64,000 nt of DNA from Abelmoschus esculentus (lineage: Eukaryota > Streptophyta > Magnoliopsida > Malvales > Malvaceae), in the NCBI GenBank assembly GCA_035048815.1, contig JAUCBN010000035.1:10738501-10802500 (forward strand). The letters are read 5' to 3'. Shown in pieces: positions 11,440-23,421 of this stretch. Positions within the stretch are counted from its first letter, which is position 1. Every line of letters begins with the position of its first letter. The position numbers and the translations under genes are program-made. A model generated the notes under the pieces. That model did no database searches. It saw nothing but the letters and a program-made list of their open reading frames with translations, and was not told the origin of the DNA.

Positions 11440-11650
11440 TTACAGTCCTCTATTTCTTAAGTAGTGAATCTTTGGACAAGCATAAATCATCTTACTTAAG
11501 TGGTTAAAGGAACGATTGTTGTTTTTGAAGGTCACAAATTCGAGTACTTATAATGTTAGTATAGTGAGCGAGGATCAATGTTCAATAATTTAGAGTATAC
11601 CCTAAAACAGAAACTATTTTAATCATCATATTCAATTAAAAAATATTTAG
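11440..11650 (+). repeat. Dispersed repeat family, copy A
   Basis: It contains CTTAAGTGGTTAAAGGAACG, GTTGTTTTTGAAGGTCACAAATTCGAG, then GAGCGAGGATCAATGTTCAATAATTTAGAGTATACC. The same block order is found on the minus strand at 41060-41265 and on the plus strand at 51045-51195. No terminal repeats are obvious. It could be a SINE-like or other short interspersed element. Confidence 0.6.
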
Positions 11651-12595
11651 AAAATGCTGCAATCTTTTGTTTTAATAATAATTGGTGCAATAATAAGCGA
11701 ATCCAACATCAATCTTAAAATGTTAACATTTACAACAAAATACTAAAAAGTTTTTTTTAATGATAATTGGCTTAACATGTATGCGCGAAGTGACTTTAAA
11801 TAATCGATTGATTGAAGGATTGATATGGTTTTCATAAATTAGTAACGTTGGACGAAGTATTTAATCCTTCTAAGAAATAATGAGGTTTGAATAAAATATT
11901 TAATCCTTAACGATAGCATTACCATATCCGCCTAAATATAAGATATTATACATGTACAGATATTGACTCATGGCATATGCATGTCAAGAGAAGTACCGAT
12001 ATATCATCACAAACCCATAAGTCTTATATACCACATGTATATCTCATATATATTATAAATATATATACTATATAGTAGTGCAGCTTGTGACCACTAAGCA
12101 TATGGATCATACATTACGAATAGGGCCCGCATTCACTAAGCATCGTAATCCCATACTCTAGGATAAGGCTCGCGTCCACTAAGCATCGGTATCCTACATC
12201 CATGCCTGGAATACTTCATCAAGTATCTTTGAACTCGAGATCCTATGTTCACAAAGTCTTCGAGTGTTTCAACACTTTGATCATATAATATAATAAGAGT
12301 GTTCGAATCCACCACATAATAATATATAATGCTAGGCGACCCATCAACACTAAGCAAAGTCCCTGGCTTTCCATATCATATACATATATCATCTCAACCA
12401 TCGGGTTTCCCCCACGTATCAAAATCATATCAATTCTTTGTTTTTAGTCAATATCCACTTGATACGATTATGGGGTAAATTCTAATTTTTAATATTCATT
12501 TTATACCTTATAAACCTTTAGAAACTCCTATATCATGAATTATGAAACCCTTAAACTCAACCTCTAAGAACATGGGGAAGATTGTCTAAGGTATT

Positions 12596-13757
12596 TGTTG
12601 GGTAGATCAATCTTGTAAAATGGCCAAGAGGGGGTGAATTGGCAATTTAAAATTGTGGGGGAAAATTTTCGATAAAAATGCTAGAGTTGAAGAACAAAGA
12701 ATTTAAAGTGGTTCAAGCTTCGAACAAGCTCTACATCCACTACCTTAACTCCCACTAAGGATTTTGAACCAATTCATTATTGAATTCAACCTTTTTCTAG
12801 GTTCAAGGGATAACCTTTACAAACAAATCAATTTTCTACCCAAAATTGATTTCAACCTTACAAGAAGTTACAAGAGATAGAAAGGGCTAAAAGAAATTCT
12901 CTCACAAGAGATATATGCCCCAAATACAAATTAACTCTCCCCAAACTTAAGAATTATAAGAATCAAATTAAGATCACAAGTTGGGAGGCTAGGATATGCA
13001 ATAAGTGCTTGGAGTTGGATTTGATTTACTTGGATGTTGCTTGAGGTTCAATTCATACTTAATGCTGTTGAAAATGCTTCTTTTTATACCTTCTCATTGA
13101 TTTCTAACTGTTGAGGTTGTTGGAAATGTAAATATGGACGTTGAAGCTTCATTTTTCCATCATAAATGCACTCTGCAGCAAGTGGTATCGAAACACGGGG
13201 TACCTATTTTGAAACATGCCAAAAATAGAAAGAGTCGTTGTGCATTTAATAAGGGGTGTATCGATACCTGTTTCAATACAAAAACTTTCTGTGATGCCTG
13301 GTATCAAACCTTGTTTCGATATAGGCTAACCATCAATCAAAATTTAACTAACACCAACGGTCGACTCATTTAATGCTTGAAAATAGCCGTTGGGGATTAA
13401 GGGTGTATCGATACCTGTATCGATACCAGGAGTCATATTTTTAAAAGTAAAAAATAATTTAAAAAATTAACCAAGGTATTTCGATACCAGTATCGAAACA
13501 TGGGTTGGCAGAAAGTTTTGGTATCGAACCTTGTTTCGATACCTGTTCTTGATCTCAAGAACAAGCCTTGAAAAATCTCAAGTGTATCGATACCTGTCCT
13601 CATGGTATCGATACCCTCATATAAAAGTGGCTTGTAAGAGTATTTCAAAGTTCTTGGTTTTGACTTAGAAATCAAACTTTGACTTAGGGACCTAAAAATT
13701 TATTTCAAAATAGTCCTTACACTTATTTGTTATATCAAAATCAACTTTAGTTTTATA
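12596..13757 (-). repeat. Full 3' LTR of the deleted copia element
   Basis: Plus-strand borders are TGTTGGGTAGATC at 12596 and ...TTTAGTTTTATA at 13757 (TG to TA change in the minus-strand start). The right half carries many GTATCGATACC-like palindromes. The border is fixed by the polypurine tract on one side and the 5-bp duplication on the other. Confidence 0.88.
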
Positions 13758-13771
13758 ATCTCCCCCTTTTT
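13758..13771 (-). other. Polypurine tract of the copia element
   Basis: On the minus strand the sequence AAAAAGGGGGAGAT abuts the LTR start. This is the standard primer site for plus-strand DNA synthesis in copia elements. Confidence 0.8.
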
Positions 13772-14320
13772 GATATAACAAAACCATTTAAAAATTTTAA
13801 GTTTGAAATAAGATTTTTGAAAGACTACCCCTTAATATGTGCACTTTAAAAAACACAAGTGATGGATGATTTTCTAAACTTAAAAATATTAGAACTTTCT
13901 CCCCCTTTTTGTTAGATCAAAATCAATGATAACCAAGGCAATAAGTAAAGCAAACATAACATTAAGGATAATGAAAGTTCATAACATAATCCATAGCAAA
14001 CAAAGTACCAAAAAAAATATCCAACAATAAAAACAAAGCATAGGGAAATAAGTGCATAAGTTCTAATATGAATGCATCATAACTAGTCCTAAAAGCCAAA
14101 AGCAAAACATAAGAAAGATCAAAGATCAATCATCGGCCATGTCATCACCATCGAGTCCATCATCATCATCATCATCTTCTTCTTCTTCCTCTTGATCTTG
14201 ATTACCATCATTATTGAGTCTTTGGCTTTGACGAAGATCTTCAAGAGATACTCTCAAGGAGTGTCCTTGAGTCTCTAGGATCGTCATCCTAGAGTTGATG
14301 GCATCGAAACCTGAATTGAA

Positions 14321-15286
14321 TTAAGTGGAGAGGATGTCAAGTTTTCCATCCATAGAATCCAAACGGGCGTTTAAAGAGTCGAACCTCGTTGTGAGAAAAG
14401 TCATCATGTCAAATTGATGAAGAGGTTCCGGATCAATAGGAGCATGAGGAGGAGAAGGAGGAGCACCTCGAGTCCACTCACCATTAGAAACATAAACAAA
14501 GTGAGCACGATTGAGAGATGTCTCATCAATGAGTTCTTTCAAGGATCTCACCTTGTCAAAAGAGCAATCTATTTCCAAATGCAAAAAGATGGTGCTTAGA
14601 ATGCAAGCATAAGGAAAAGATTGAACAAGAGGGGTAGCACAGTTTTGGACATGCCACATAATGTCCGAGAAGACGATCCGAGCAAGGTTGGGTTGAACAC
14701 CATCACGGAAGCATGTGATCCAAAAGCTATCAACTTGACGGATCCAAGAATATCTACCATTTGAAGGACGAATCCACCAAGAGATGATAAGATAGAGAAA
14801 ACGATCGTGTACGTCAAGAGATGTGACCGATCCGGTGAAAGGAGCAAGAGAATCTTCATCCTCAACACCCTTATCCTCAAGACCAAAAACATCAACAAAA
14901 GTAGAGACATTAATAGTAAAGGACTTGCCCATGAGGTAGGATTCAATAGCCACTACTTTGCTCTTGTCCGGAGATAAAATACATTTGGCATTGGAGTAAA
15001 AGATAAGGATAAGAGTTTGAAAGAACTTGTCGATATGGGTGAGAAACCTCAAGAATTTTCATTCGATGAGTCGCTCATAGTATCGGAAAGGAAATTTGTG
15101 TGAAGTGATGAATTGAACGTCCACACATCTTTCCTTTTTGAGAGGATAGTTGCGAAAAATATTGTAGTTGTCCAATCTACGATTATTGTCCAAACTCTTA
15201 GCAAAGACTTTCTCAAAATCAACTCGTGCAACACAAGATGATGATAAAGATCCAGCTTCGGTACGAGATCTCTTCTTTGGTGCCAT
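14321..15286 (-). pseudogene. Extra 3' ORF: putative plant transposon protein
   Basis: Starting at ATG 15286 (MAPKKRSRTEAG), the frame runs 321 residues to TAA at 14321-14323. One in-frame TGA at about residue 76, between RYYERLIE and KFLRFLTHIDKFFQ, splits it into two open stretches. The composition and pattern (basic N-terminus, RFLTH, LIFYSNAK, then RPSNGRYSWIRQVDSFWI, PNLARIVFSDIMWHV, LPYA-like FPYACILS) resemble the domain known as putative plant transposon protein, often found beside retrotransposon pol genes. The C-terminus (RFDSLNARLDSMDGKLDIL) is heptad-like and may form a coiled coil. It sits downstream of pol, in the place of an env-like gene. Its role is unknown. The premature stop makes this copy a pseudogene. 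Confidence 0.7.
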
Positions 15287-16196
15287 GATCTAGGATGGAA
15301 ACAAAAAAATTTTGGTTTAGTTAAAACAAAGTGTATGCTTGTATAGTCAAATTCAATCATATGTAGTAATCTAACAATTCAAGGTATTTGAGAATTTATC
15401 AAGAACTTTGAAAAACCATTAACAAAAAATATATATACGAAAAAGGATTTATATTCGATTAAAAAAAATTGGGATTTTGAAACAATTTCGTATGATTATC
15501 AAAACCCATACAATAGACATTTAAAATATGTTCAAAATCTAAATTTTAATAAACTAAATCCAAACGAAAATAAGGTTTTTTAAAAATATACCTTGAGTGT
15601 AGATTAGGATGAATTGATTGATTGTGAAGCACGGATTGATGATATAGTGTAGGAGTTGAAGTTTGGAATCAAAATCCTCAAAGAAATCGTTGAGATTTTG
15701 AGTTAAGAACAACGAATTTGAGAGGATTTTATAAGAGGGACCGACTAGGGTTTGATGAATATATTTGGGAAGTGTTTTAATGTTATTAAAATTAGGTTTA
15801 AAGTGTTTTAAAGCAACTTTTGTCCTCGAGTATCGATACTGGTATCGAAACACCCTGTTTCGATGTTAGTATCGAAACACAGGTATCGAAGCTGGAATCG
15901 ATACTTGTTCTTCCCAAACAAAAACCCAGAAGGGCTGATGAACAGGTATCGAAACAGGGGTTAGCTGTATCGATACCTTCTACCTTTGCTTTGCATTTAG
16001 ACTACTAGAAGTACTAGAAATGAGTCTCTAAAGCCCCTAGAAGTATGCATATGATATAATGACATGTTTATTATGCATGAACAAGTTCATACTCCCCCTA
16101 GCAATATGCATAGAAGCATCAAGATACAAAAATTAGCATAAGCATGATTTAAAACAAGATTCAAGCAAGATATGCAAAAAGATGACACTTAGGAAG
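15287..16196 (-). other. Spacer between pol and extra ORF of the copia element
   Basis: This AT-rich spacer has no gene. A cluster of TATCGATAC and TTTCGATAC motifs at 15828-15980 repeats the motif that dominates the LTR. It also contains short A-rich runs. Confidence 0.6.
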
Positions 16197-16704
16197 TCAA
16201 GATAGGCTAGTTAGACCTAACTCTCTCTTAAGGGTCCAAAAACGCTCCTTATCCAAAGGTTTAGTAAAGATATCTGCTAATTGATTCAAGGTGTCAACAA
16301 ACTCTAAAGCAACATCGTTTTTAGACACATGATCTCTAATAAAGTGGTGTCTAATTTCTATGTGTTTGGTTCTAGAGTGTTGAATGGGGTTTTTAGTAAG
16401 ACATATGGTACTAGTATTATCACACTTGAGGGGAATGGTTTCTACCTTAATACCATAATCTAAGAGTTGTTGCTTCATCCATAAAACTTATGCACAACAA
16501 CTCCCTAAGGATATGTACTCCACTTCGATACTAGATAGAGCTATACTATTTTGTTTCTTAGCGAACCAAGATATGAGCATACTACCTAAGAATTGACAAG
16601 TTCCAGAAGTACTTTTCCTATCTATCTTACAAACTCTATAATCTGCATCCGAATAGGCATGAAGATCAAAAGAAGAAGCTTTAGGATACCAAAGACCTAA
16701 ACAG
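16197..16704 (-). pseudogene. Copia pol C-terminus: RNase H domain
   Basis: The minus translation contains HAYSDADYRVCKIDRKSTSG (first catalytic Asp), CQFLGSMLISWFAKKQNSIA, LSSIEVEYISLGSCC (catalytic Glu), a TAA stop at 16488-16490, then WMKQQLLDYGIKVETIPLKC, DNTSTICLTKNPIQHSRTKH (Asp) and IEIRHHFIRDHV to the domain end. This is the classic copia RNase H. The TAA probably replaces a Gln codon. Sequence upstream of the domain is removed by the deletion at 16704/16705. Confidence 0.92.
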
Positions 16705-17138
16705 GGCTAACCATCAATCAAAATTTAACTGACACCAACGGTCGACTCATTTAATGCTTGAAAATAGCCGTTGGGGATTAAGGGTGTATCGATACTTGTA
16801 TCGATACCAGGAGTCATATTTTTAAAAGCAAAAAATAATTTAAAAAATTAACCAAGGTGTTTCGATACCAGTATCGAAACATGGGTTGGCAGAAAGTTTT
16901 GGTATCGAACCTTGTTTTGATACCTATTCTTGATCTCAAGAACAAGCCTTGAAAAATCTCAGGTGTATCGATACCTGTCCTCATGGTATCGATACCCTCG
17001 TATAAAAGTGGCTTGTAAGAGTATTTCAAAGTTCTTGGTTTTGACTTAGAAATCAAACTTTGACTTAGGGACCTAAAAATTTATTTCAAAATAGTCCTTA
17101 CACTTATTTGTTATATCAAAATCAACTTTAGTTTTAAA
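16705..17138 (-). repeat. Truncated 5' LTR of the copia element
   Basis: This aligns base for base with 13324-13757 with only a handful of substitutions. It begins abruptly at GGCTAACCATCAATC, marking the deletion breakpoint, and is followed by the target duplication GTATT. Confidence 0.9.
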
Positions 17139-17554
17139 GTATTGATACGCCTATGGGGAAATATCGAAACGATATGTATCGGAATGCTTCCTTTGCGTTT
17201 TGATACGCTATGGCTAGGGGTGAGCAAAACTCGACTCGACTCGACTCGAAAAAACCGAATTACTTAACTTGACTCGAGGCGAAAATACTCAACTCGTTTT
17301 GACTCGACTTAAAATTTCATAGACTCGACTCAACTCGAAAAAAAATTCAAATAAAATTTGAGTTGTAAAATGAAAATTCGAATAACTCGAATAACTATTA
17401 ATTTTTAAGTTTGCGACGAATATATCAATTTTTTATGATATATACATTGATATATAAAAATATAAAGAAATATTGCTACATATGAAAATATATATATATA
17501 TATATATATATGCATATCTTATATGATCAGAGAAAATCGTTTAAATTAGAATCA

Positions 17555-20500
17555 TAGTGACCCTTTTAAATAATCTAAAATTTTAATTAGTGTGAAAAGG
17601 TCACAATTTTGAAAGATTAAAAATAATTGGGGAAGTTAAAATTGTCCCGAAGATTTGGGAAATTGGGTTTAGATTGAAAAATTAGGGATTTGGAATAAAA
17701 ATTAGGGATTCAAGTTAAAATTTTGGCATTTTGATTTAGGGTTTGAAAACACCTAATTGAAAAGAATTGGAAAATTTAGGGATTAAATTGAAGAGGGGAA
17801 ATTAGGGTTGAAATTTAAAAAAGAATTTACAATTGGAGTTTAAAACGTTAGGATTAACAAAATGTTAGAAAAGTATTTAGAAAAGGTGGAGTCGCCACCG
17901 GCCACTTTGGTAGGTCGGACACCATAAAAACCAGAGATTCATAAAAGATGGGTCCGAGAGTCGGTTACGGTTTAAAAACGGGTTTAGGATTTAAAAACCG
18001 CCTAAAATTGGAACCTTTATCAAAATAACCGCTAAATTAATTTTACAAAATTTTGAGTTTTAAAGTGGCATTTAAACTAGGATTTGTTTAGGGATTCGAA
18101 TTCATTTTTATTATTATTTTTTTATCGTGTCTTCATTCGAAGGTAACGTATATACCGTGACCACTACGTTAGAATACGGACCCGTTACGACCGAATAAAA
18201 CGTTAAAATTAGGTTCATTAATTAACAAGATGGATGTGAACTTAGAAAAAAAAATAAGTCACAATAGAAAAAGAAACAAAAAGCATAAAGTGATAAAACT
18301 CGAAGGCATAATAAAATAAATATGCACAACAAAAATAAAATGCCTACAATAATAAAAAAGAAATAATTGAAATGCATGAACAAAACCAAAAGGTGCATAG
18401 AAAATACATAATGCAAATAAAATGCATAAGCTTGTGAAATAAAAAGGTATGATATAACAATTATCTACATGCCATGGAATACATAATCATAACTTAATCT
18501 AAAAGCATGATAAAATATAAATAAAGTGCAACAAATAAAAAAATGCACAAACGAATAAAATTATGTATGAAAAACTAAAATAAAAGCATAAAAACAATAT
18601 GTACATGAACAAAAATAAATATAATATTCACAAAAAATGAATGCATAAATAAAACATGAATGAAAATAATACAAAATAAAAAACATGCATAAATAAAAAG
18701 AGTAACATAAATAGAAATTAAAAATATGAATAAAAAAAGAGGCAGTGACATAAAATCATAAAAATAAAAATAAAAAACAAAACAAAACAATTAAATAAAT
18801 GAGTAAAAAAAATAAAATAAAAAACTCACTGAGAGTGACCAAATTGAAGGGATTGGAAAATATCCAGACCCTTACGACGCTATTTTGACGCGAGGAAGGG
18901 TCTGAAAGTTATTCCCTCAACACGGAGGGACTTCAAAACGATAAAACCAATTTAAAAAAGGTTGTAACAGAAATCGGTGACTAAAATGAAATGTTTTAAA
19001 AATATAAAGGGACTTAAGAAGTGATTATTTTGGAATAAAAGGGTTTAATGAGCGCAAATAGACCTTTTTAAAAGGGACCTCAGTATAAAACATAAAATAA
19101 AAAAAACATTTGTTATTTTCGTCCAAAATCAGAAGAGAATCCCTTTTCCTCTCAAAAATAGGATGAACACCTTCATCATTCAAACCCAGAAAAAAAAAAG
19201 ACTCATTCTTTTTCCCTTTTTGAAAACCCAAATCTGATTCAAAACCTCATTTTAATTAAAACAAAACCAAACATTTCCTTTTCGTACCCAAAATCAAAAG
19301 AAAACGAAGAGAAAAAGAAGGGAAGCTCTCTTCCACTCGTTCGAATCAAAGCCAGAACCGATCTCTCTCTCCTTTCCTCACGACGACTCACCACCGAAGG
19401 CTTGTAGCCTCTGTTTTTATTACCGGTGAAGCAGAAAGGAGCAACCGAAGGGTCGGGGTTCCCACTCAAAGGTAAGATTCAACCCCTAAACCTATATGAT
19501 GGGAAAAAACGAAGAGGAAAAATACCTCTAAAAGTGATCATTCTATTGATTTTCTCTGGTCGGGGGGGGGGAACCCCTTACAATGGATTCGACTTTCCTT
19601 TTTATAGCCGAAAAATACATGAAAATCGAAAGGAGAAAAATGTTAACAAAAATCCTATTGGTTCTGATATTTGTTGGCATCTGATATTTGTTTGTATCCT
19701 CTGATATGCTTCTGATTATACTCTGATTATTTTGCTGGAATTTTATGTGTGTGGCCTCTGATTTCGGTCGGGTTGTCTCTGGGATTCTGATGAAAATTGT
19801 TGGTGTGTTTTTAGCCTCTGAAATTTGCAGATTGGTGTTGTTAATCTCGTACAAAAATCTGACATTCTCTTTTCCCTGTTTGCATGTGAACATGCTGCCG
19901 AAAACGTACGAGGGGACTATCGGAGAAGCATCAACGATGACCGAACGACAAGAGACGAGCAGTCTTTGAGTAGCAGAAGAGGCGCGGTTGAGATACACGC
20001 GCGCGTGGAGGGAGACCATTGGGCGCGCGTGGACGTGTGGAGCTTCCAAAAGCGTCCTTCCTTTGTAATCCTCGCCGTTGGATCATGATTGGATCCAACG
20101 ACCGTAAGCCGGCTACGCATGAGGGAAACGTGTTAGGGTTTTAGGTTAATCAAATCGGTTGGGTTAAGCTCAGGTTTGGGCTTGGTTCAGACTGGGCTTA
20201 TGTAAAAATAAATTTATTGGATTATTTAATTTGGGCTTGTATAATTAAATGTATTTTGGGTTTATAATTAAACTATTTAGTGTGGGTTTGTATATTAATA
20301 TGGACTGTTAATAAAAAATTTTGGGTCCTTATTTATTTATATGATAGGTATAAAATTATAAGTTTTATTTATTTAACAAATATATCATAATAATAATATA
20401 TTATAATAATAATAATAATAAAACCGGATAATAATAATAATACTTAATAATAGTAATAGTAATAATAATAATAAGGAAAATATGCGTATAAGACAATAAT

Positions 20501-20769
20501 AATAAAAAGACAAATATAATGATAGACAAAGAGGAAGAAGAGAAACTTTAAATAAAAATATATTCATTGGAAATTAGAAATAAAACTATATACATACATA
20601 TATTATATACAAAATAACAAATTAATAGTAATATATCTATTTTTATTAAAGTAATATAAGACTTAAAAGAAAAACAAGTGATATATTTTTTTTGTATTTT
20701 TATTACAAACCCGTTATTCGAATGAAAATTAAAACACGGGTTTAGACCCGGATAAAATTAGTGATTACA
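17555..20769 (-). mobile_element. 3.2-kb Tat-type LTR nested in the hAT element
   Basis: The insert is flanked by AGAATCA (17548-17554 and 20770-20776); removing it restores the hAT sequence seen at 6330-6630. On the minus strand it starts TGTAATCACTAATTTT and carries an (ATT)n tract, an AGCCCAAACCC-type block (20100-20300), a GC-rich block (19900-20090) and the GGCGACTCC / CCGACTCTCGGACCC / CTCTGGTTTTTATGGTGTCC blocks near 17900-17990. It resembles 1885-5231. No pol is present, so it is probably a solo LTR. The frames at 19426-20120 come from the GC-rich block and have no recognisable domain. Confidence 0.65.
20370..20480. repeat. (AAT)n microsatellite in LTR
   Basis: This is an imperfect AAT run with AGT interruptions, at the same relative place as the runs at 1905-1966 and 54482-54537. 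Confidence 0.85.
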
Positions 20770-22379
20770 AGAATCAAATCATATTATAACATGGTAAATA
20801 ATTACAATTAAATATTTATAGGAACTCGAAAACTTGACTCGATTCGACTCGACTCAAATTTTTTAAACTCGACTCGAACTGAAAAAAATTTCAAATAAAG
20901 TTTGAGTTGTAAAATATGACTCGTCAACTCGAATAACTCGAAATTTTTTGACTCGATTCGACTCGATCGAATACTTACCCCTAGCTATGGCGATGGTTTT
21001 GGACTAAGGGAAAACCTACCAATTTCAATACACTTATATGGTGGTATCGAAACTACCGGTATCGAAACGTTTCCTTTGCGTTTTGGTATGCTTGGGTGGT
21101 GACTTAGGACTAAGGGAACCATACCCGTATCGATACGCCTATATGATACTATCGATACACAACTCTATTTCGATACACACCCAAAGAGGTATCGATCTAA
21201 AATACTAATGGAGGTCCCTATATCAAAACATGTGCTAGGCATTCCGAAACACCTAGCTTAATCACATAAGATTTTTCTCTGGGGTATCGATACACTTATC
21301 AAGGATATCGATACCCCTGTACGAAAGGTGTAATTTTGAGCTTCTAATTACCTAAAACATTATCCAAAAAACCTCTCATTCGATTCCAAATCGATCCTAT
21401 ACTGTAAGCGAACAATCTTAAACATGATTACACCTTAATTTCGAAGGTTCATCAACAAAGTCATAATCTACCATTAAAGGCCATTAAGCATTCAAACACC
21501 AAAGAAGTCAATATACATGCAACCACAAAGCAATAATTATGCATGAGTGATATTTACAAGTTGGAGGAGTACTAATCTTGGTAAAAACAATAGCAACTTG
21601 AGCTCCCAAGCAAGCTTCAACCTTCTCCTTTCCCAAAGCTCTTGAGAGCTCTCTAAGCTCTTTCTCTACAAGGTAAAGATACACGATAATTAAGAACGAT
21701 TTAGGATGATTTTTAGAGCTTAAAAACATTAAAAAATTAATATTTAAGCTTCCCAAAATAAAATTCTGAACTCAACCTTTAAATCTTTTTTAAACCTTTT
21801 TCTTCTCCAAACTTTACAAATAAGACCTTGCTTTATAGATTGCTCTACAACTTTCTCTCTACCTAGAAAATGAGATTTCAAGCAAAGATTCCAAGGATTC
21901 AACCTTTCTCCAAACTTTCTCATTGGTGCCAAGAAAGAAAATAAAGGAAAAACTTCCTATTTTCTTATGACCTCACACTTGCAGGGACAATAACTCTTCA
22001 AACCCCTTTCACTCTCATCTTATTTGGTATTTATCAAAATGTCTCTATTCAATACTTCTAAAGCCCAACACTACTTTAAGCCCAGCAAGTTTAAGGCCTA
22101 ACACAAACCCAAGGTCCAAAATCGAAGTCCAACACTTCGTGTTAATCCAACACTCAGATTTAAATCCGAATCGTGACAACGATTTTACAGATATTTTTTT
22201 ATCTATTTTCCAAACACACCTAATGAAATTTTTTTTTTACTAAAATCATTATTAACCTAAATTCTGAGGAACTGTACATGTTTAAAAAGTATTTTCAGCT
22301 AAAATTATAGATAATAAGTTTATAATTACTATAAAACACAATTGTAATTAAAGACGAATAAAATTTGACTAAACTAAAA

Positions 22380-22725
22380 AAAAAATCAAATTATTTGATT
22401 TAATAAGAAAAAATTAATCATCTTTCACACTCATAACTTTATAAACTCAACTTGAAAATTTTTAAATAACGTTTAAGTTATAAAATTAAAATTTATTGAA
22501 TCAATTTTTAAATTAGAGTTGAATCCCCTTAATTTTATTTGATATATATCACACATAAAAACATATGTATTACATGTAGTTATAGAAAGTCATTTAAATA
22601 AAAATAATTAATATTTATAATTAAATTTGAACAAAAATTTAAACAACTCAATTTAATTTAAATTTTTTTAATAAAATTTAAATTATAAAATATGACTTAT
22701 TAAGTTAATTAAAATTTTAAATAAA
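22380..22725. mobile_element. Decayed hAT-MITE relative
   Basis: The segments ACTCAACTTGAAAATTTTTAAATAACGTTTAAGTTATAAAAT (left) and AAATTTAAATTATAAAATATGACTTATTAAGTTAATT (right) match the subterminal blocks of the 17215-20983 element, with the same central AT-rich spacer. The terminal bases are eroded. Confidence 0.5.
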
Positions 22726-23421
22726 ATCTGAAAAGAAAAAAATATATATAACGTTGAAAAGTTTGAGGTAATTTTTTTTCTTAAGTAATTTATGTGTTTT
22801 AATACATGTTCTTTTCGTTCCACGAAGAATTTTTTTTATTAATATTCTCCGCCCTTTACTTTTATGCTTTAATTTGGTGCACTAGTTTCATCCATAATGT
22901 TATCATCACTGGATCTGCTTATACGTTGATTTTATTTGAGAATTATTTTTTATTTTTAGATTAAATATTTAATTTATATTGTTCAGCCCTTTATTTTTAT
23001 ACATTGATTTTTTATTTTTATATATAAATTATATATTTTTAGTTTTAGATCATCTGAAAATCTTAGATTCAATAGATATAAATCTTATTATATTTAGTAA
23101 TTTTATATATGATATATATAAAATTGTAAATTTTTTTATAAATATAATTTTAATTTTTTTATAAAAATAATTAAATTAAACTATATATTTTATCGATTTA
23201 TAAAATCATTTTTTTCGATTTAAAATTTAAAATATCAATTTTCAACTTAAATAGAAAAAATAGTTGGAAATGCACACTCTAATCATTACTTTAATACGCA
23301 CATTACTAGGATAATGGTAGGCTATTTACATAATTAGCTATGTATTACACATGCTGATAGCATAATGTTATTGGCCCAGTTAAACTTATGAACTAGTTAA
23401 CTGTGTAGTGTTAGTTGATGT
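22726..23421. other. AT-rich intergenic stretch, nothing recognised
   Basis: Very AT-rich, with no coding potential (the 22979-23164 frame is low-complexity). It ends exactly where the Tat-type 5' LTR begins. Confidence 0.6.

Larger units (their letters stand above)
12596..17138 (-). mobile_element. Internally deleted Ty1/copia element with 5-bp TSD
   Basis: The element is bounded by GTATT at 12591-12595 and 17139-17143 and, reading minus, runs from 17138 to 12596. Its 5' LTR is truncated (16705-17138). Gag, protease, integrase and most of RT are missing, and the LTR joins directly to the end of pol (RNase H, 16704-16197). An extra ORF (15286-14321), a polypurine tract (13758-13771) and a full 1162-bp 3' LTR (12596-13757) follow. 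The two LTR copies differ at only a few positions over about 434 bp, so insertion is fairly recent. A single deletion removed the sequence between LTR position about 434 and pol. The element is non-autonomous. Confidence 0.9.
17215..20983. mobile_element. hAT-type element with 8-bp TSD, split by an LTR
   Basis: Ends TAGGGGTGAGC... and ...TACCCCTA form inverted termini, flanked by the perfect 8-bp duplication GCTATGGC (17207-17214 and 20984-20991). Both the size of the duplication and the TAGGGGTG start fit the hAT superfamily. Subterminal regions are packed with ACTCGACTCG motifs. Without the nested 3.2-kb insert the element is about 550 bp with no transposase, so it is a MITE. Related decayed copies lie at 6330-6630 and 22380-22725. 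Confidence 0.88.
11915..22178 (-). mobile_element. Candidate solo LTR split by two insertions
   Basis: On the minus strand the unit begins TGTCACGATTCGGATTT at 22178 and runs to about 11915. A possible 5-bp duplication ACGAT lies at 11910-11914 and 22179-22183. Removing the nested copia element (12596-17138) and the hAT element (17215-20983) with one target-duplication copy each leaves about 1.9 kb. The two joins are exact: GTATT|GATACGCC and GCTATGGC|GATGG. The unit contains CACTAAGCATCG-type short repeats (12090-12190) and TATCGATAC motifs (21130-21320). No internal coding region is present, so a solo LTR is the simplest reading. The left border rests only on the short duplication and lacks the canonical CA end. 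Confidence 0.5.

Noticed and set aside
19543..20120. Overlapping frames of 67-168 codons in a GC-rich block
   Set aside because: They lie in the GC-rich part of a Tat-type LTR, on both strands, with no family signature. The same block in the 1885-5231 copy is not open in the same way.
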